Below, in pieces: positions 1 through 9,241 of a DNA stretch of 50,938 nucleotides. The position numbers and the translations under genes were made by a program. The notes under the pieces were generated by a model. The model did not search any database and was not told the DNA's origin. It worked only from the letters and a program-made list of their open reading frames with translations. The DNA lies in the NCBI GenBank assembly GCA_964611525.1, contig CAZTAL010000013.1, positions 1 through 50,938 on the forward strand, written 5' to 3'. Position 1 is the first letter of the stretch. Every line of letters starts with the position of its first letter. Origin of the DNA: JAAYJR01 sp964611525. Lineage in GTDB: Bacteria > Bacteroidota > Bacteroidia > Bacteroidales > Prolixibacteraceae.

Positions 1-12
1 TTTTGAGGCATA

Positions 13-26
13 GCCATAGCTATGGC
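13..26. repeat. 14-bp perfect palindrome at the left edge
   Basis: GCCATAGCTATGGC equals its own reverse complement. It sits directly before an ATG at position 22 that opens a 41-codon frame ending in TAA at 145-147. I do not recognise that peptide; it is Lys/Asn-rich and could be chance. The palindrome may be a regulatory hairpin or the edge of a dispersed repeat that continues outside the window. The rest of 1-230 shows no recognisable gene. Confidence 0.3.
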
Positions 27-230
27 GAAAAATTTTAATGCAGTAAAAAGCAAAAAGAACAAGCCTAAATGTTCAGGTTATTTCGTAATAATGCCTAAGA
101 ATATGATTGTTTATTATAAAACTCATGACCGTTTTAATATAATTTAATATTACATGGATAAGATTTAATGTTGTGTGGTATAATAAAATCTATTAAAAAT
201 ATAAAAAAGAACAGACATAAGATAGTTTTT

Positions 231-1274
231 TTATGATTTTGCTTTTTCAAGAGTAAAATTAAATGTAGTTCCCTCATCAAGTACGCTTCTCACATTAATT
301 GATTGGTTATGTGCTTCAATTATATGTTTCACAATAGAAAGTCCGAGCCCTGTGCCCCCTTGTTCCCTTGATCTGGATTTGTCAATACGATAAAATCGTT
401 CAAAAATCCTTGGAAGATATTTTTTATCAATGCCTATACCGTTGTCAGTGATTTCAACTATAATATTATCTTCTAAATCGTGAAAAGAAATATGTACAAA
501 GCCTCCTTTTTTGCCATATTTTATTCCATTAACTATTAAATTAATCAAGACTTCCAAAATACGGTTTTTATCTGCCTTAACATAAATTGGTTTGGGGGGC
601 TTGTTAATAATTTCAAGAGTGATATCTCTTTCGTCTGCCTGCCAATGTTCCATTTCCATGACCTCCTTAACAGCTTTAACGATATCAAAGTTTACCATTT
701 TTAGCTTAAGCTCGCCTGATTCCAGTTTTGTGATAGACTCAAGGTCATTGACAATAGATATCATACGGTCTATGCTTTTTTCCGTACGTTTAAGATATAG
801 AATATTTATTTTAGGGTCGTCAATTCCTCCTTCCAGAAGGGTAAGTATATATCCTTGGATATTAAATATTGGTGTTTTCAGTTCATGTGATACATTACCC
901 ACAAATTCTTTACGGTAACGTTCCAGGTATTTCAATCTTTCAATTTCTTTTAACTGAGTTTTTGCCCATTCCTCCACTTCGAATTTAACATTAGATAGAA
1001 GGTTGGTTGAATCGGATGATTTTTCTTCCATTTTTTTCCCGCTAAGAGGCAGATCCTTAATAGTTTTATAAACCGGACGTATTTTATCAGAGATATATTT
1101 GTTTATTACGTAGTGGATATAAAAAAAGGAAACCAGGAAAAATCCCGCGATCATTCCTGAAACAACCAGTATGCCTGGAGCTAAAAGCCATGTTAAGACC
1201 ACCGATATAGCTGTCAGTGAAGTCAATATTACTGAAATATATATTGTTAGCTGCCTCGAAGAATATGTTTTCAT
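231..1274 (-). CDS. membrane sensor histidine kinase (HisKA/HATPase, PhoR-like)
   Basis: This is an inner-membrane two-component sensor kinase of 347 residues. Two hydrophobic helices (about 8-30 and 34-56) are joined by a very short loop, so there is almost no periplasmic sensor domain. The phosphoacceptor is in SHELKTP (His130). It is followed by the N box (NLIVNGIKYG), G1 (DNGIGID), F box (IFERFYR) and G2 (GGTGLGLS), so the catalytic core looks intact. It is divergent from the PiT phosphate transporter, which hints at phosphate sensing but does not prove it. No response regulator lies next to it in the window; a partner would be left of position 1 or elsewhere. The ATG at 1274 places the first helix correctly. 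Confidence 0.9.
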   Translation of the reverse strand: MKTYSSRQLTIYISVILTSLTAISVVLTWLLAPGILVVSGMIAGFFLVSFFYIHYVINKYISDKIRPVYKTIKDLPLSGKKMEEKSSDSTNLLSNVKFEVEEWAKTQLKEIERLKYLERYRKEFVGNVSHELKTPIFNIQGYILTLLEGGIDDPKINILYLKRTEKSIDRMISIVNDLESITKLESGELKLKMVNFDIVKAVKEVMEMEHWQADERDITLEIINKPPKPIYVKADKNRILEVLINLIVNGIKYGKKGGFVHISFHDLEDNIIVEITDNGIGIDKKYLPRIFERFYRIDKSRSREQGGTGLGLSIVKHIIEAHNQSINVRSVLDEGTTFNFTLEKAKS

Positions 1275-1515
1275 TATTAATTACTTTTTTGTTGGTTTTA
1301 TTCTATTTTTTGTCTGCTCCTGTTTACAAAATCTTATTATTATTGTACCAAAAAATATAGTTAACCAAAGTTTGTTTATTTTTTTGTCAAAAGTATAAAA
1401 AATATAGTTCTTGCTGATTAACAGTAAATTCATGGTTAGTTAATGATTTTTTAATATTTTAGTGAATTGTAAAAGTTTAATTCGCATAAAATTTCTTTCT
1501 TTTAAATATTGGAGA
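1275..1515. other. divergent intergenic region, kinase / phosphate transporter
   Basis: About 240 AT-rich bases hold the promoters of both flanking genes. I see no clean TAnnTTTG element. A reversed Pho-like half-site (TTAACAG near 1419) is present, but its 11-bp neighbours are poor matches, so I do not call a Pho box here. Confidence 0.4.
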
Positions 1516-3786
1516 ATGGAAAATTTCTATCTTATTGTTGTAATAATCCTCTTCGCACTTGCTGTTTCAGATTTAGTTGTAGGAGTAAGTAATGATGCCG
1601 TAAATTTTTTAAATTCAGCTTTCGGATCCAAGGTAGCACCAAAGTGGGTCATATTTTTGATGGCTGCCGGTGGTGTATTGATCGGTGCCACGTTTTCAAG
1701 CGGAATGATGGAAGTTGCCCGTAAGGGGATCTTTCATCCTGACATGTTTGTTTTTTCCGAGATCATTGTGATATTTCTGGCAGTAATGATTACGGATGTC
1801 ATATTGCTTGATATGTTTAATACCTTTAGTATGCCTACCTCAACTACTGTTTCCATAGTATTTGAGTTACTGGGGTCAGCAGTGGCCGTTTCTTTGGTAA
1901 AAATAGCAGGAACGGAAGGATCATTAGGAGAATTATCCGGTTATATTAACTCTGAAAAAGCTCTTGCCATAATTGCCGGTATTTTACTTTCAGTATTTAT
2001 TGCTTTTACTTTTGGAGCTTTAATTCAGTATGTTACACGGCTCATTTTTTCTTTTAATTATGATAAGCCAATGAAATACTTTGGATCCCTTTTCGGAGGC
2101 ATCGCCATTACTGCAATTACCTATTTTATGTTGATAAAGGGGATGAAAGGATCTTCATTTTCAGAGCTGGAGGTGACAGGCGGGGAGAAACTCGGGGATT
2201 GGGTTATTAGTCATACAAGTACTATTTTGCTTTTTAGTTTAGGATTCTGGATTGTTGTTTTACAATTATTAAGATGGTTGTTTAAGATTGATATTCTGAA
2301 ACTTATTGTATTGGTCGGTACTTTTGCTCTTGCAATGGCCTTTGCGGGGAATGACCTGGTTAATTTTATCGGTGTTCCGGTTGCCGGCTTTAAGTCATTC
2401 CAGGCGTGGATTGCTTCGGGAGGTGTTTCACCGGATACTTTTTCCATGGAAATGTTAAGGGAGAAAAGCTCTACGCCGGTGATTATGTTGCTTATTTCGG
2501 GGTTAATTATGGTTATTACTTTAATTACATCTCAAAAAGCCCAGTCGGTTACTGAAACTGAAATAAACCTTGGTCGCCAGTCCGAAGGCATTGAAAGATT
2601 CGGATCATCTCTTATAGCGCGATTAATGGTAAGGAATTCTTTGAAATTTAATAGACTTATTGCCAAGGTATTACCATATCAAGTTAATCATTCTCTGAAA
2701 AAACAATTTACGCCTTTGTCATTAGGCCCTGAAAATGATCCTGAAACTCCTGCTTTTGATAAAGTACGGGCATCAATCAACCTAATTGTTGCCAGCATCT
2801 TGATTGCTTTTGGAACATCTTTAAAATTACCTCTTTCAACTACTTATGTAACGTTTATGGTCGCTATGGGCACATCACTTGCCGACAGGGCATGGGACCG
2901 GGAAAGTGCGGTGTACCGTATATCAGGTGTTTTTGCTGTGATCGGCGGTTGGTTTTTGACTGCTCTTGTTGCTTTTACGTTTTCAGGCGTGATTGCCTTT
3001 TTAATTCTTGTTGGCGGCAAATTTATGATATTAATTTTTATGGCCGTGGCTGTATATATGGTTATCCGCACCCATATATTTTTTAAAAGAAAAAGAAAAA
3101 ATATGCAGGAGGAAGATGATGAAACTATTCTGGAAAAAGATGAGACGGAGAAAGTGTTGGAAAAATGTAAGAAGCAGGTTATAAAATCGATTATTTTGGC
3201 TGATGAGATTTTTTCAGGGAGTCTGAAAAATTTTGAAAATGAAAGTCGTTCGAAATTGAAGGAAGTCTTGAAGATAAAAGATGACTTTAATAAGAAGTCC
3301 AAGAAGAAGAAAAATAAAGTACTTAGTGTGCTTTCTAAAATAGAAGATAATATTGATTGCGGTCATTTTTATGTTCAGGTTGTTGATTATCAAAGAGAAA
3401 TGGCTCACTCATTAAATTTTTTGGTTGAGCCTCTTTTTGAACATCTTAATAATCATCATAAACCCTTTATTAAGGCTCAAAACGAGGAATTAAAAAGTTT
3501 AAGGAAACAAACTGATGATTTCTTTGAGTTTGCCCTTAAGCTAGTGAAAGAAGACAAGTTCAATAAAATTGATAACCTGATAAAAAGCAGAGATAAAATA
3601 TTACAGACTCTGGGCGATATGGAGATTGCTCAAATAAAAAGAATTAAAGCTAAAGAAGTAAATACCAGGAATGCAGTATTATTTTTCAATACGATCACGG
3701 AAACGAAGAATATGCTGCTTCATGCAATAAATCTTATTAAAGCACACAGGGATTTTATTTTGGTTACTGAAAAGGAGAAAACATAA
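1516..3786 (+). CDS. PiT-family inorganic phosphate transporter with PhoU-like C-terminal domain
   Basis: This is a phosphate:cation symporter of the inner membrane. Both PiT signatures are visible: SNDAVNF near residue 25 and GNDLVNF near residue 280, corresponding to the family's GANDVANA repeats. Roughly ten or more membrane helices fill residues 1-540. The tail (about 550-756) is soluble, Lys/Glu-rich and helical, resembling the DUF47/PhoU-like regulator that other bacteria encode as a separate gene. I prefer the ATG at 1516 to an in-frame GTG at 1462, because the extra 18 residues are basic and precede the first helix unnaturally. The 3' end overlaps the convergent glgB stop by 23 bases. 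Proximity to the PhoBR-like pair suggests phosphate control. Confidence 0.9.
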   Translation: MENFYLIVVIILFALAVSDLVVGVSNDAVNFLNSAFGSKVAPKWVIFLMAAGGVLIGATFSSGMMEVARKGIFHPDMFVFSEIIVIFLAVMITDVILLDMFNTFSMPTSTTVSIVFELLGSAVAVSLVKIAGTEGSLGELSGYINSEKALAIIAGILLSVFIAFTFGALIQYVTRLIFSFNYDKPMKYFGSLFGGIAITAITYFMLIKGMKGSSFSELEVTGGEKLGDWVISHTSTILLFSLGFWIVVLQLLRWLFKIDILKLIVLVGTFALAMAFAGNDLVNFIGVPVAGFKSFQAWIASGGVSPDTFSMEMLREKSSTPVIMLLISGLIMVITLITSQKAQSVTETEINLGRQSEGIERFGSSLIARLMVRNSLKFNRLIAKVLPYQVNHSLKKQFTPLSLGPENDPETPAFDKVRASINLIVASILIAFGTSLKLPLSTTYVTFMVAMGTSLADRAWDRESAVYRISGVFAVIGGWFLTALVAFTFSGVIAFLILVGGKFMILIFMAVAVYMVIRTHIFFKRKRKNMQEEDDETILEKDETEKVLEKCKKQVIKSIILADEIFSGSLKNFENESRSKLKEVLKIKDDFNKKSKKKKNKVLSVLSKIEDNIDCGHFYVQVVDYQREMAHSLNFLVEPLFEHLNNHHKPFIKAQNEELKSLRKQTDDFFEFALKLVKEDKFNKIDNLIKSRDKILQTLGDMEIAQIKRIKAKEVNTRNAVLFFNTITETKNMLLHAINLIKAHRDFILVTEKEKT

Positions 3787-5776
3787 CTACTGCAAGTGGG
3801 GGAAGAAGGATATTGACCGACTGATTTTCGCCATGGTAAGGGACAGGATTTGGTGATACTTTCCCGAAATTACCCATTCCGGAACCGCCGTATTGCTTAG
3901 CATCACTGTTGAGTATTTCAGTCCATTCGACGTCATAAGGCACTCCTACCCGGTAATTATGTCGCGGTACAGGTGTAAGGTTTACCACTATTATAACTGT
4001 CTGCTTTTTATTTTTACCGAATCTCATAAAGCTAAGAATAGAATTTTGGGCATCATTAGCATCAATCCATTTAAATCCTTCTTCTGAAAAGTCACATTCA
4101 TAAAAAGCTGGATAACGTTTATAAATACTATTTAAATTTTTCAAAAAGAATTGAAGACCTTTGTGTCTATCATGATCAAGCAAATGCCAATCGAGGCTGG
4201 TCTCATGGTTCCATTCATCCCATTGTCCGAATTCCATTCCCATGAAGTGAAGTTTTTTGCCGGGGTGAGCAAACATATAACCAAATAATGTCCTTACATT
4301 GGCAAATTTTTGCCAGTCATCACCAGGCATTTTATTAATAAGGCTTCTTTTTCCATGGACTACCTCATCGTGTGAAAGGGCCAGCATGAAATTTTCGTTA
4401 AATGCATACATAATGCTGAAAGTCATTTGATTATGGTGATAACTACGATGAATGGGCTCATTGGAAAAGTAACTCAGAGTGTCGTGCATCCAGCCCATAT
4501 TCCATTTAAGTCCGAATCCGAGACCCCCTGTATATACGGGTCGGGTTACCATAGGCCATGCGGTTGATTCTTCCGCGATTGTCTGGACAGAGGAGTATCT
4601 GGTATAAATTGATTCGTTTAAATCACGCATGAAACGTATTGCATCAAGGTTTTCCCTGCCGCCATATTCATTAGGTATCCATTCTCCCTCTTTCCGTGAG
4701 TAGTCAAGGTAAAGCATTGAAGCCACCGCATCCACACGCAGCCCATCTACATGAAAATATTCCAGCCAGCTATGTGCACTACTGATTAAAAAATTTCTTA
4801 TTTCATTCCTGCCGTAATTAAAAATATAGCTGTTCCAGTCGGGATGAAATCCCTTACGTGGATCATGGTGTTCATATAAATAAGTTCCGTCGAAGAAATG
4901 GAGTCCGTGAAGATCGCCCGGGAAATGTGAAGGCACCCAGTCCATTATAACGCCAATATCATTTTGATGCATATAATCAATAAAGTACATAAAGTCATCG
5001 GGAGTTCCAAAGCGGCTGGTTGGTGCAAAAAAACCGGTAACCTGGTAACCCCATGAGCCGGAAAATGGATATTCTGTTACAGGCATCAGTTCTATGTGGG
5101 TATACCCCATTTTTTTTATATATTTACACAATTGTTCAGCCATTTCGGAATACTTTAAAGGTCTGGAATTTTCTTCCGGCTTCCTTCTCCATGATTCCAG
5201 GTTGACTTCATAAACGGAGAAAGGACTATTGGGGGAATTATATTTTTTACGTTTTTTCATCCATTCCGAATCATTCCATTTATAATTGTAATTCCATACT
5301 ACAGATGCTGTTTTAGGTGGCGGTTCGCTGAATTTTGCTACCGGGTCTGCTTTTTCAACCTGATAATTGTCGTATTTGGAGGTGATAAAATATTTATATG
5401 TTTCACCTTTACCTATACCCGGGATAAAGCCTTCCCATATACCTGATTCATCTTTACGGACTCTTAAATGGTTGGCATCTTTAAGCCAGCTGTTGAAATT
5501 TCCAATAACAGAGACAGATTTAGCATTAGGCGCCCAGACAGCAAAAAAAGTTCCCGGTTTATTATTGTATTTACAGACATGTGCTCCCAGTTTTTTATAT
5601 AAGGAAAAATGTTTTCCCTCTCTGAAAAGATAAATGTCGTATTCCGTTATAAAATTTTTAGTTGCTTCCAGATTCTTATCATTTTTTGTCGATGAAGATT
5701 TTTTATCTGCAGGTATGGTTTTACCTTTGGAATGGTTTTTTTCAGACTCTGTTAATTTATTTTGTTTTTTATTCAT
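3764..5776 (-). CDS. glgB: 1,4-alpha-glucan branching enzyme
   Basis: It makes alpha-1,6 branches in glycogen-like glucan and is the last gene of the operon. After a Lys-rich, low-complexity N-terminal stretch of about 45 residues come a CBM48-like domain (FFAVWAPNAKSVSVIGNFN) and the GH13 barrel. Catalytic residues are visible: Asp in GLRVDAVASM, Glu in TIAEES and Asp in LSHDEVVHG. The protein is about 670 residues, normal for bacterial GlgB with one N-terminal module. The frame opens earlier with a TTG at 5797, but the ATG at 5776 is preceded by the AATTGTAAACAG type of leader seen before other genes here, so I choose it. It lies 144 bases after treS-mak with a weak hairpin between, so expression may be partly uncoupled. 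Confidence 0.95.
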   Translation of the reverse strand: MNKKQNKLTESEKNHSKGKTIPADKKSSSTKNDKNLEATKNFITEYDIYLFREGKHFSLYKKLGAHVCKYNNKPGTFFAVWAPNAKSVSVIGNFNSWLKDANHLRVRKDESGIWEGFIPGIGKGETYKYFITSKYDNYQVEKADPVAKFSEPPPKTASVVWNYNYKWNDSEWMKKRKKYNSPNSPFSVYEVNLESWRRKPEENSRPLKYSEMAEQLCKYIKKMGYTHIELMPVTEYPFSGSWGYQVTGFFAPTSRFGTPDDFMYFIDYMHQNDIGVIMDWVPSHFPGDLHGLHFFDGTYLYEHHDPRKGFHPDWNSYIFNYGRNEIRNFLISSAHSWLEYFHVDGLRVDAVASMLYLDYSRKEGEWIPNEYGGRENLDAIRFMRDLNESIYTRYSSVQTIAEESTAWPMVTRPVYTGGLGFGLKWNMGWMHDTLSYFSNEPIHRSYHHNQMTFSIMYAFNENFMLALSHDEVVHGKRSLINKMPGDDWQKFANVRTLFGYMFAHPGKKLHFMGMEFGQWDEWNHETSLDWHLLDHDRHKGLQFFLKNLNSIYKRYPAFYECDFSEEGFKWIDANDAQNSILSFMRFGKNKKQTVIIVVNLTPVPRHNYRVGVPYDVEWTEILNSDAKQYGGSGMGNFGKVSPNPVPYHGENQSVNILLPPLAVVMFSPFQ

Positions 5777-5879
5777 CTGTTTACAATTTTGAGTCAACTT
5801 TTAAAGTGAAAATTTTTAAAATAAAAAATTATATTTTTTCAAATAATTGAAAATTAACATAATAGATTTTGTAATTTAT

Positions 5880-5906
5880 CCCAAAAGGGCACGAAGCATC
5901 TTTTTA
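5880..5906 (-). terminator. weak hairpin with U-tract after treS-mak
   Basis: On the minus strand an A-rich arm (AAAAAGATGC) is followed by a short loop and GCCCTTTT. It resembles a decayed copy of a GGATGC/GCATCC-type terminator; a related one lies at 48690-48714. It sits just after the treS-mak stop and before glgB, so it may reduce read-through into glgB. Pairing is imperfect. Confidence 0.3.
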
Positions 5907-5920
5907 GACCAGACTCAATA

Positions 5921-8900
5921 TTATAATTCCTGTAAGATTTTTTTCAGACCGTATAATGGAATATGTAGCCAGTCTGGCCTGTTATTAAATTCATAATCAG
6001 CTTCATAAACTGCCTTCTCAATAGTATAGACAGAAAGCAGATCGTTGATCTGTCTTTCTTCTTTCGGAATAAATAAAGCATTTTCAGCTGTTTTCAGATA
6101 GCTGTTTACAAATGTCTCCTGAACCAATTCATACCAAACTTCCAGCCATGGTTTGAGTAAGCCGGCACTTTCAGGTATTTTAGATTCGTTCTCTAACTGT
6201 CCCATGTAAATAGCATAATGAAAAGAACGCAGCATTCCTGCTATATCTTTAAACGGACAATGTTTTAATTGTCTTGCTGTAAGCGAACGGGTTGGTTCAC
6301 CCTCGAAATCGATTATCATGAAATCTTTTCCAGTAAAAAGAACCTGGCCAAGGTGATAATCACCGTGAACTCTGATTTTGGAACTATGGATTTTCTTTTT
6401 CTCAAGTGTTTGTTTTATAGTATGGAGAAGCAAATTTTCATTTTTTAAAATATCATTAATTAAGGCACTCTGTTCTTCAGTTAATTTTCTTTTTGATGAT
6501 CTTATCTTATTGTTTGTACGCTTAATCAGTGTACGGAAAGACTGATAAAGTGATTTTTGATATAAGAGGGAAAATGGTTCTGGGATAAATTCTTTTTTAT
6601 TTTTTATTGAAGCCAGAGCAATATGCATTTCGGCTGTTCGCTGAGCTAGTAATTGAATCATTTCTAAAAAAAACGGACCGGCCAATTCTTTGATTTTTTC
6701 TTCTCCTGCCTCTCCAACAATCGCTTTTACATCGTGTGGTGAATAAGACAACAAATGTTCTTTGTCTGAGATTATGTTGTCGAAATAATGATCGATGGAA
6801 GATTGGGTAAATTCCCATGCGTTTCCCTCATTTGGTATATAATCGACCAAAATGCCCAAAGCAGTATTTTCAGAATTGGGTTTACGGTATTCCAGCGCTC
6901 CGCAAAAAGTCGGGAAATTTCTGAATTCTGTGTTTTCCGTTAATGTTTTAATAATTTCAAGTTCAGGATTAGTACCTTCTTCCGGACTTCTGTACATTTT
7001 TAAGAAGAAAAGGTTGTCGTAAAGGATGGAAGTATTTGATTGTTCAACAAGTAAAACCCTTGAGTGAAGGGGGAGTTCATTTTTTCCGACTTTTGTATGA
7101 ATTTTTTTTGCTCCAAAACCTACAAGTGCTGCTTTTCCATTTTTAATCCTTGTTTTGCCAATAATAAGCTTTAATAATAAATTTCTTACTTTTTTATTAT
7201 AACAGCCGTCATACAATAAACCTTCATTGCCGTCTATTTCAATATTAGCCACAAGTGATTCGGGATATTTATATTTAATATCCGGAATTTCTTCGCCTGT
7301 GGTTATGGATAAGGGAATGACATATTGTTCATTTTTGCCTTCTCTGTATTTAATTTTTATAATCAGGAGGTAAGAGTTTATTTCTTCTGTAGGTAGTGGA
7401 ACAGCATGTTTAATTTCGGCAATACTGATTTGTTTTGCTTTTCCTCTGAACCATCTGTTCTTCTGAATATAGTTAAGTAATAAATTTTCAAGTAAATTTC
7501 CGGTTGGTTTTTTCATCTGGTTCCATTCTTTGGAAGTCACTTTAAGACCGGATTCAGGTGAAAGTGTTTCTATAACTTCTGTTTCCTCCTGTTTGCGCAG
7601 TTCAAACCAGAAATAATTTTTAAACTGTAACGGGAAAATATACGGTTCTTCATCGATAATTAAAAATTCATTACGACTGAATACCTCAACAGGAATGTAC
7701 CCGGCATATTCAGAAAGATCAAGTTCAGATTGTTGTGAATACCTTGATAAGTTTACTATGACCAGTAATTTTTCTTCCTTATAAGTTCTTATGAAAGCAA
7801 GAATTTTGGAATTATTAGTTTCAATAAATTTAATATTTCCCTGGCTGAATGCCTTGTATTGTTTCCTTTTTGCTATGATTCGACGCATCCACCATAGCAA
7901 TGAAGTCGGATTTTTTTCATGGTTTTCGACATTGGTTGTTTCATAATGGTAATCGTGGTTAAAAATTATGGGGAGAAACAGACGCTGGGGCTCAGCCATT
8001 AAAAAACCGGCATTCCTGTCTGCCGACCATTGCATTGGAGTGCGCACTCCGTCGCGATCACCAAGGTAATAATTATCTCCCATTCCTATTTCATCGCCAT
8101 AATACACTATCGGGGTACCAGGCAATGAAAATAGCAGAACATTCATTAGTTCAATATTTTTTCGGTCATTATCCATTAATGGCGCTAATCGGCGACGGAT
8201 ACCGAGATTAATCCGCTGTTTAGGATTTTTTGCAAATGATTTGTACATGTAATCTCTTTCCTCATCAGATACCATTTCAAGAGTCAGTTCATCGTGGTTT
8301 CTCAGGAAAATAGCCCATTGGCAGTTTTCAGGTATTTGGGGAGTCTGATCAAGGATATCTATCAGCGGAAAGCGGTCTTCCATCTTCATTGACATATATA
8401 AACGGGGCATAAGCGGAAAATGGAAACACATATGACATTCATCACCCTTACCAAAATATTCTGATGCATCATCCGGCCATTGGTTAGCCTCTGCCAGCAA
8501 CATTTTGTTCTCATAGTTTTCATCTATATATTTTCTTAGTTTTTTCAAAAATGTATGTGTTTCCAGAAGATTTTCGCAGTTAGTTCCTTCCCGTTCATAT
8601 AAATACGGAACCGCATCAAGCCTTAATCCGTCAATTCCTATTTTGAACCAAAAGTCTATTGTTTTTATCAAAGCTTTATGAACGCTTGGATTATCAAAAT
8701 TCAGGTCGGGCTGGTGTGAATAAAAACGATGCCAGTAATATGACTGGGCAACGGGGTCCCATGTCCAGTTTGATATTTCAAAATCCTGAAAAATAATTCG
8801 TGCATCAGAGTATTTGTCAGTGCTGTCATTCCACACATAAAAATTGCGGTACACACTACCTGCTTTAGCATTCCTTGCTCTTTCAAACCATTTATTGTCA

Positions 8901-9229
8901 ATAGAGGTGTGGTTAAGAACCAGTTCCGTAATGACTTTTAATTCTTTTTTATGTGTTTCACGAATAAAACGTTTAAAATCGGCCATGGTTCCGTAATCCT
9001 CATGAATGCTTGTGAAATCAGATATATCATATCCTCCGTCCTTTAGAGGAGATTTATAAAACGGCAAAAGCCAGATAGCTGTGACACCAAGTGATTTCAG
9101 GTAGTCCAATTTCCCGATAAGTCCTTTGAAATCACCTATACCATCACCGTTGCTGTCTTTGAAAGACCTGACATGTGCCTGGTAGATAATAGCATCCTTG
9201 TACCAACTTTTTGAATCTTTATTTTGCAT
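5921..9229 (-). CDS. treS: trehalose synthase (maltose glucosyltransferase) fused to maltokinase
   Basis: This bifunctional enzyme of 1102 residues interconverts trehalose and maltose (TreS, GH13, about residues 1-560) and phosphorylates maltose to maltose 1-phosphate (Mak/Pep2-like, about 575-1102). TreS catalytic residues are visible: Asp in GLRLDAVPYL, Glu in LLAEANQWP and Asp in LRNHDELTL. The kinase half carries VHGDYHLGQVL with the catalytic Asp, and the metal-binding Asp in MIIDFEGEP, as in aminoglycoside-phosphotransferase-like folds. Fusion of the two is known in many GlgE-pathway bacteria. Its product feeds GlgE, encoded 12 bases upstream, so the two are almost certainly co-transcribed. 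Confidence 0.95.
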   Translation of the reverse strand: MQNKDSKSWYKDAIIYQAHVRSFKDSNGDGIGDFKGLIGKLDYLKSLGVTAIWLLPFYKSPLKDGGYDISDFTSIHEDYGTMADFKRFIRETHKKELKVITELVLNHTSIDNKWFERARNAKAGSVYRNFYVWNDSTDKYSDARIIFQDFEISNWTWDPVAQSYYWHRFYSHQPDLNFDNPSVHKALIKTIDFWFKIGIDGLRLDAVPYLYEREGTNCENLLETHTFLKKLRKYIDENYENKMLLAEANQWPDDASEYFGKGDECHMCFHFPLMPRLYMSMKMEDRFPLIDILDQTPQIPENCQWAIFLRNHDELTLEMVSDEERDYMYKSFAKNPKQRINLGIRRRLAPLMDNDRKNIELMNVLLFSLPGTPIVYYGDEIGMGDNYYLGDRDGVRTPMQWSADRNAGFLMAEPQRLFLPIIFNHDYHYETTNVENHEKNPTSLLWWMRRIIAKRKQYKAFSQGNIKFIETNNSKILAFIRTYKEEKLLVIVNLSRYSQQSELDLSEYAGYIPVEVFSRNEFLIIDEEPYIFPLQFKNYFWFELRKQEETEVIETLSPESGLKVTSKEWNQMKKPTGNLLENLLLNYIQKNRWFRGKAKQISIAEIKHAVPLPTEEINSYLLIIKIKYREGKNEQYVIPLSITTGEEIPDIKYKYPESLVANIEIDGNEGLLYDGCYNKKVRNLLLKLIIGKTRIKNGKAALVGFGAKKIHTKVGKNELPLHSRVLLVEQSNTSILYDNLFFLKMYRSPEEGTNPELEIIKTLTENTEFRNFPTFCGALEYRKPNSENTALGILVDYIPNEGNAWEFTQSSIDHYFDNIISDKEHLLSYSPHDVKAIVGEAGEEKIKELAGPFFLEMIQLLAQRTAEMHIALASIKNKKEFIPEPFSLLYQKSLYQSFRTLIKRTNNKIRSSKRKLTEEQSALINDILKNENLLLHTIKQTLEKKKIHSSKIRVHGDYHLGQVLFTGKDFMIIDFEGEPTRSLTARQLKHCPFKDIAGMLRSFHYAIYMGQLENESKIPESAGLLKPWLEVWYELVQETFVNSYLKTAENALFIPKEERQINDLLSVYTIEKAVYEADYEFNNRPDWLHIPLYGLKKILQEL

Positions 9230-9241
9230 AAAATCATTCTT

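Noticed and set aside
1380..1460. Pho box upstream of the PiT transporter
   Set aside because: Only one reversed half-site (TTAACAG) is good; the slots 11 bases either side do not match.
2844..3302. Long antisense frame inside the PiT gene as a coding region
   Set aside because: It lies wholly within a well-supported gene, is Ser/Phe-rich low-complexity and has no family motif.
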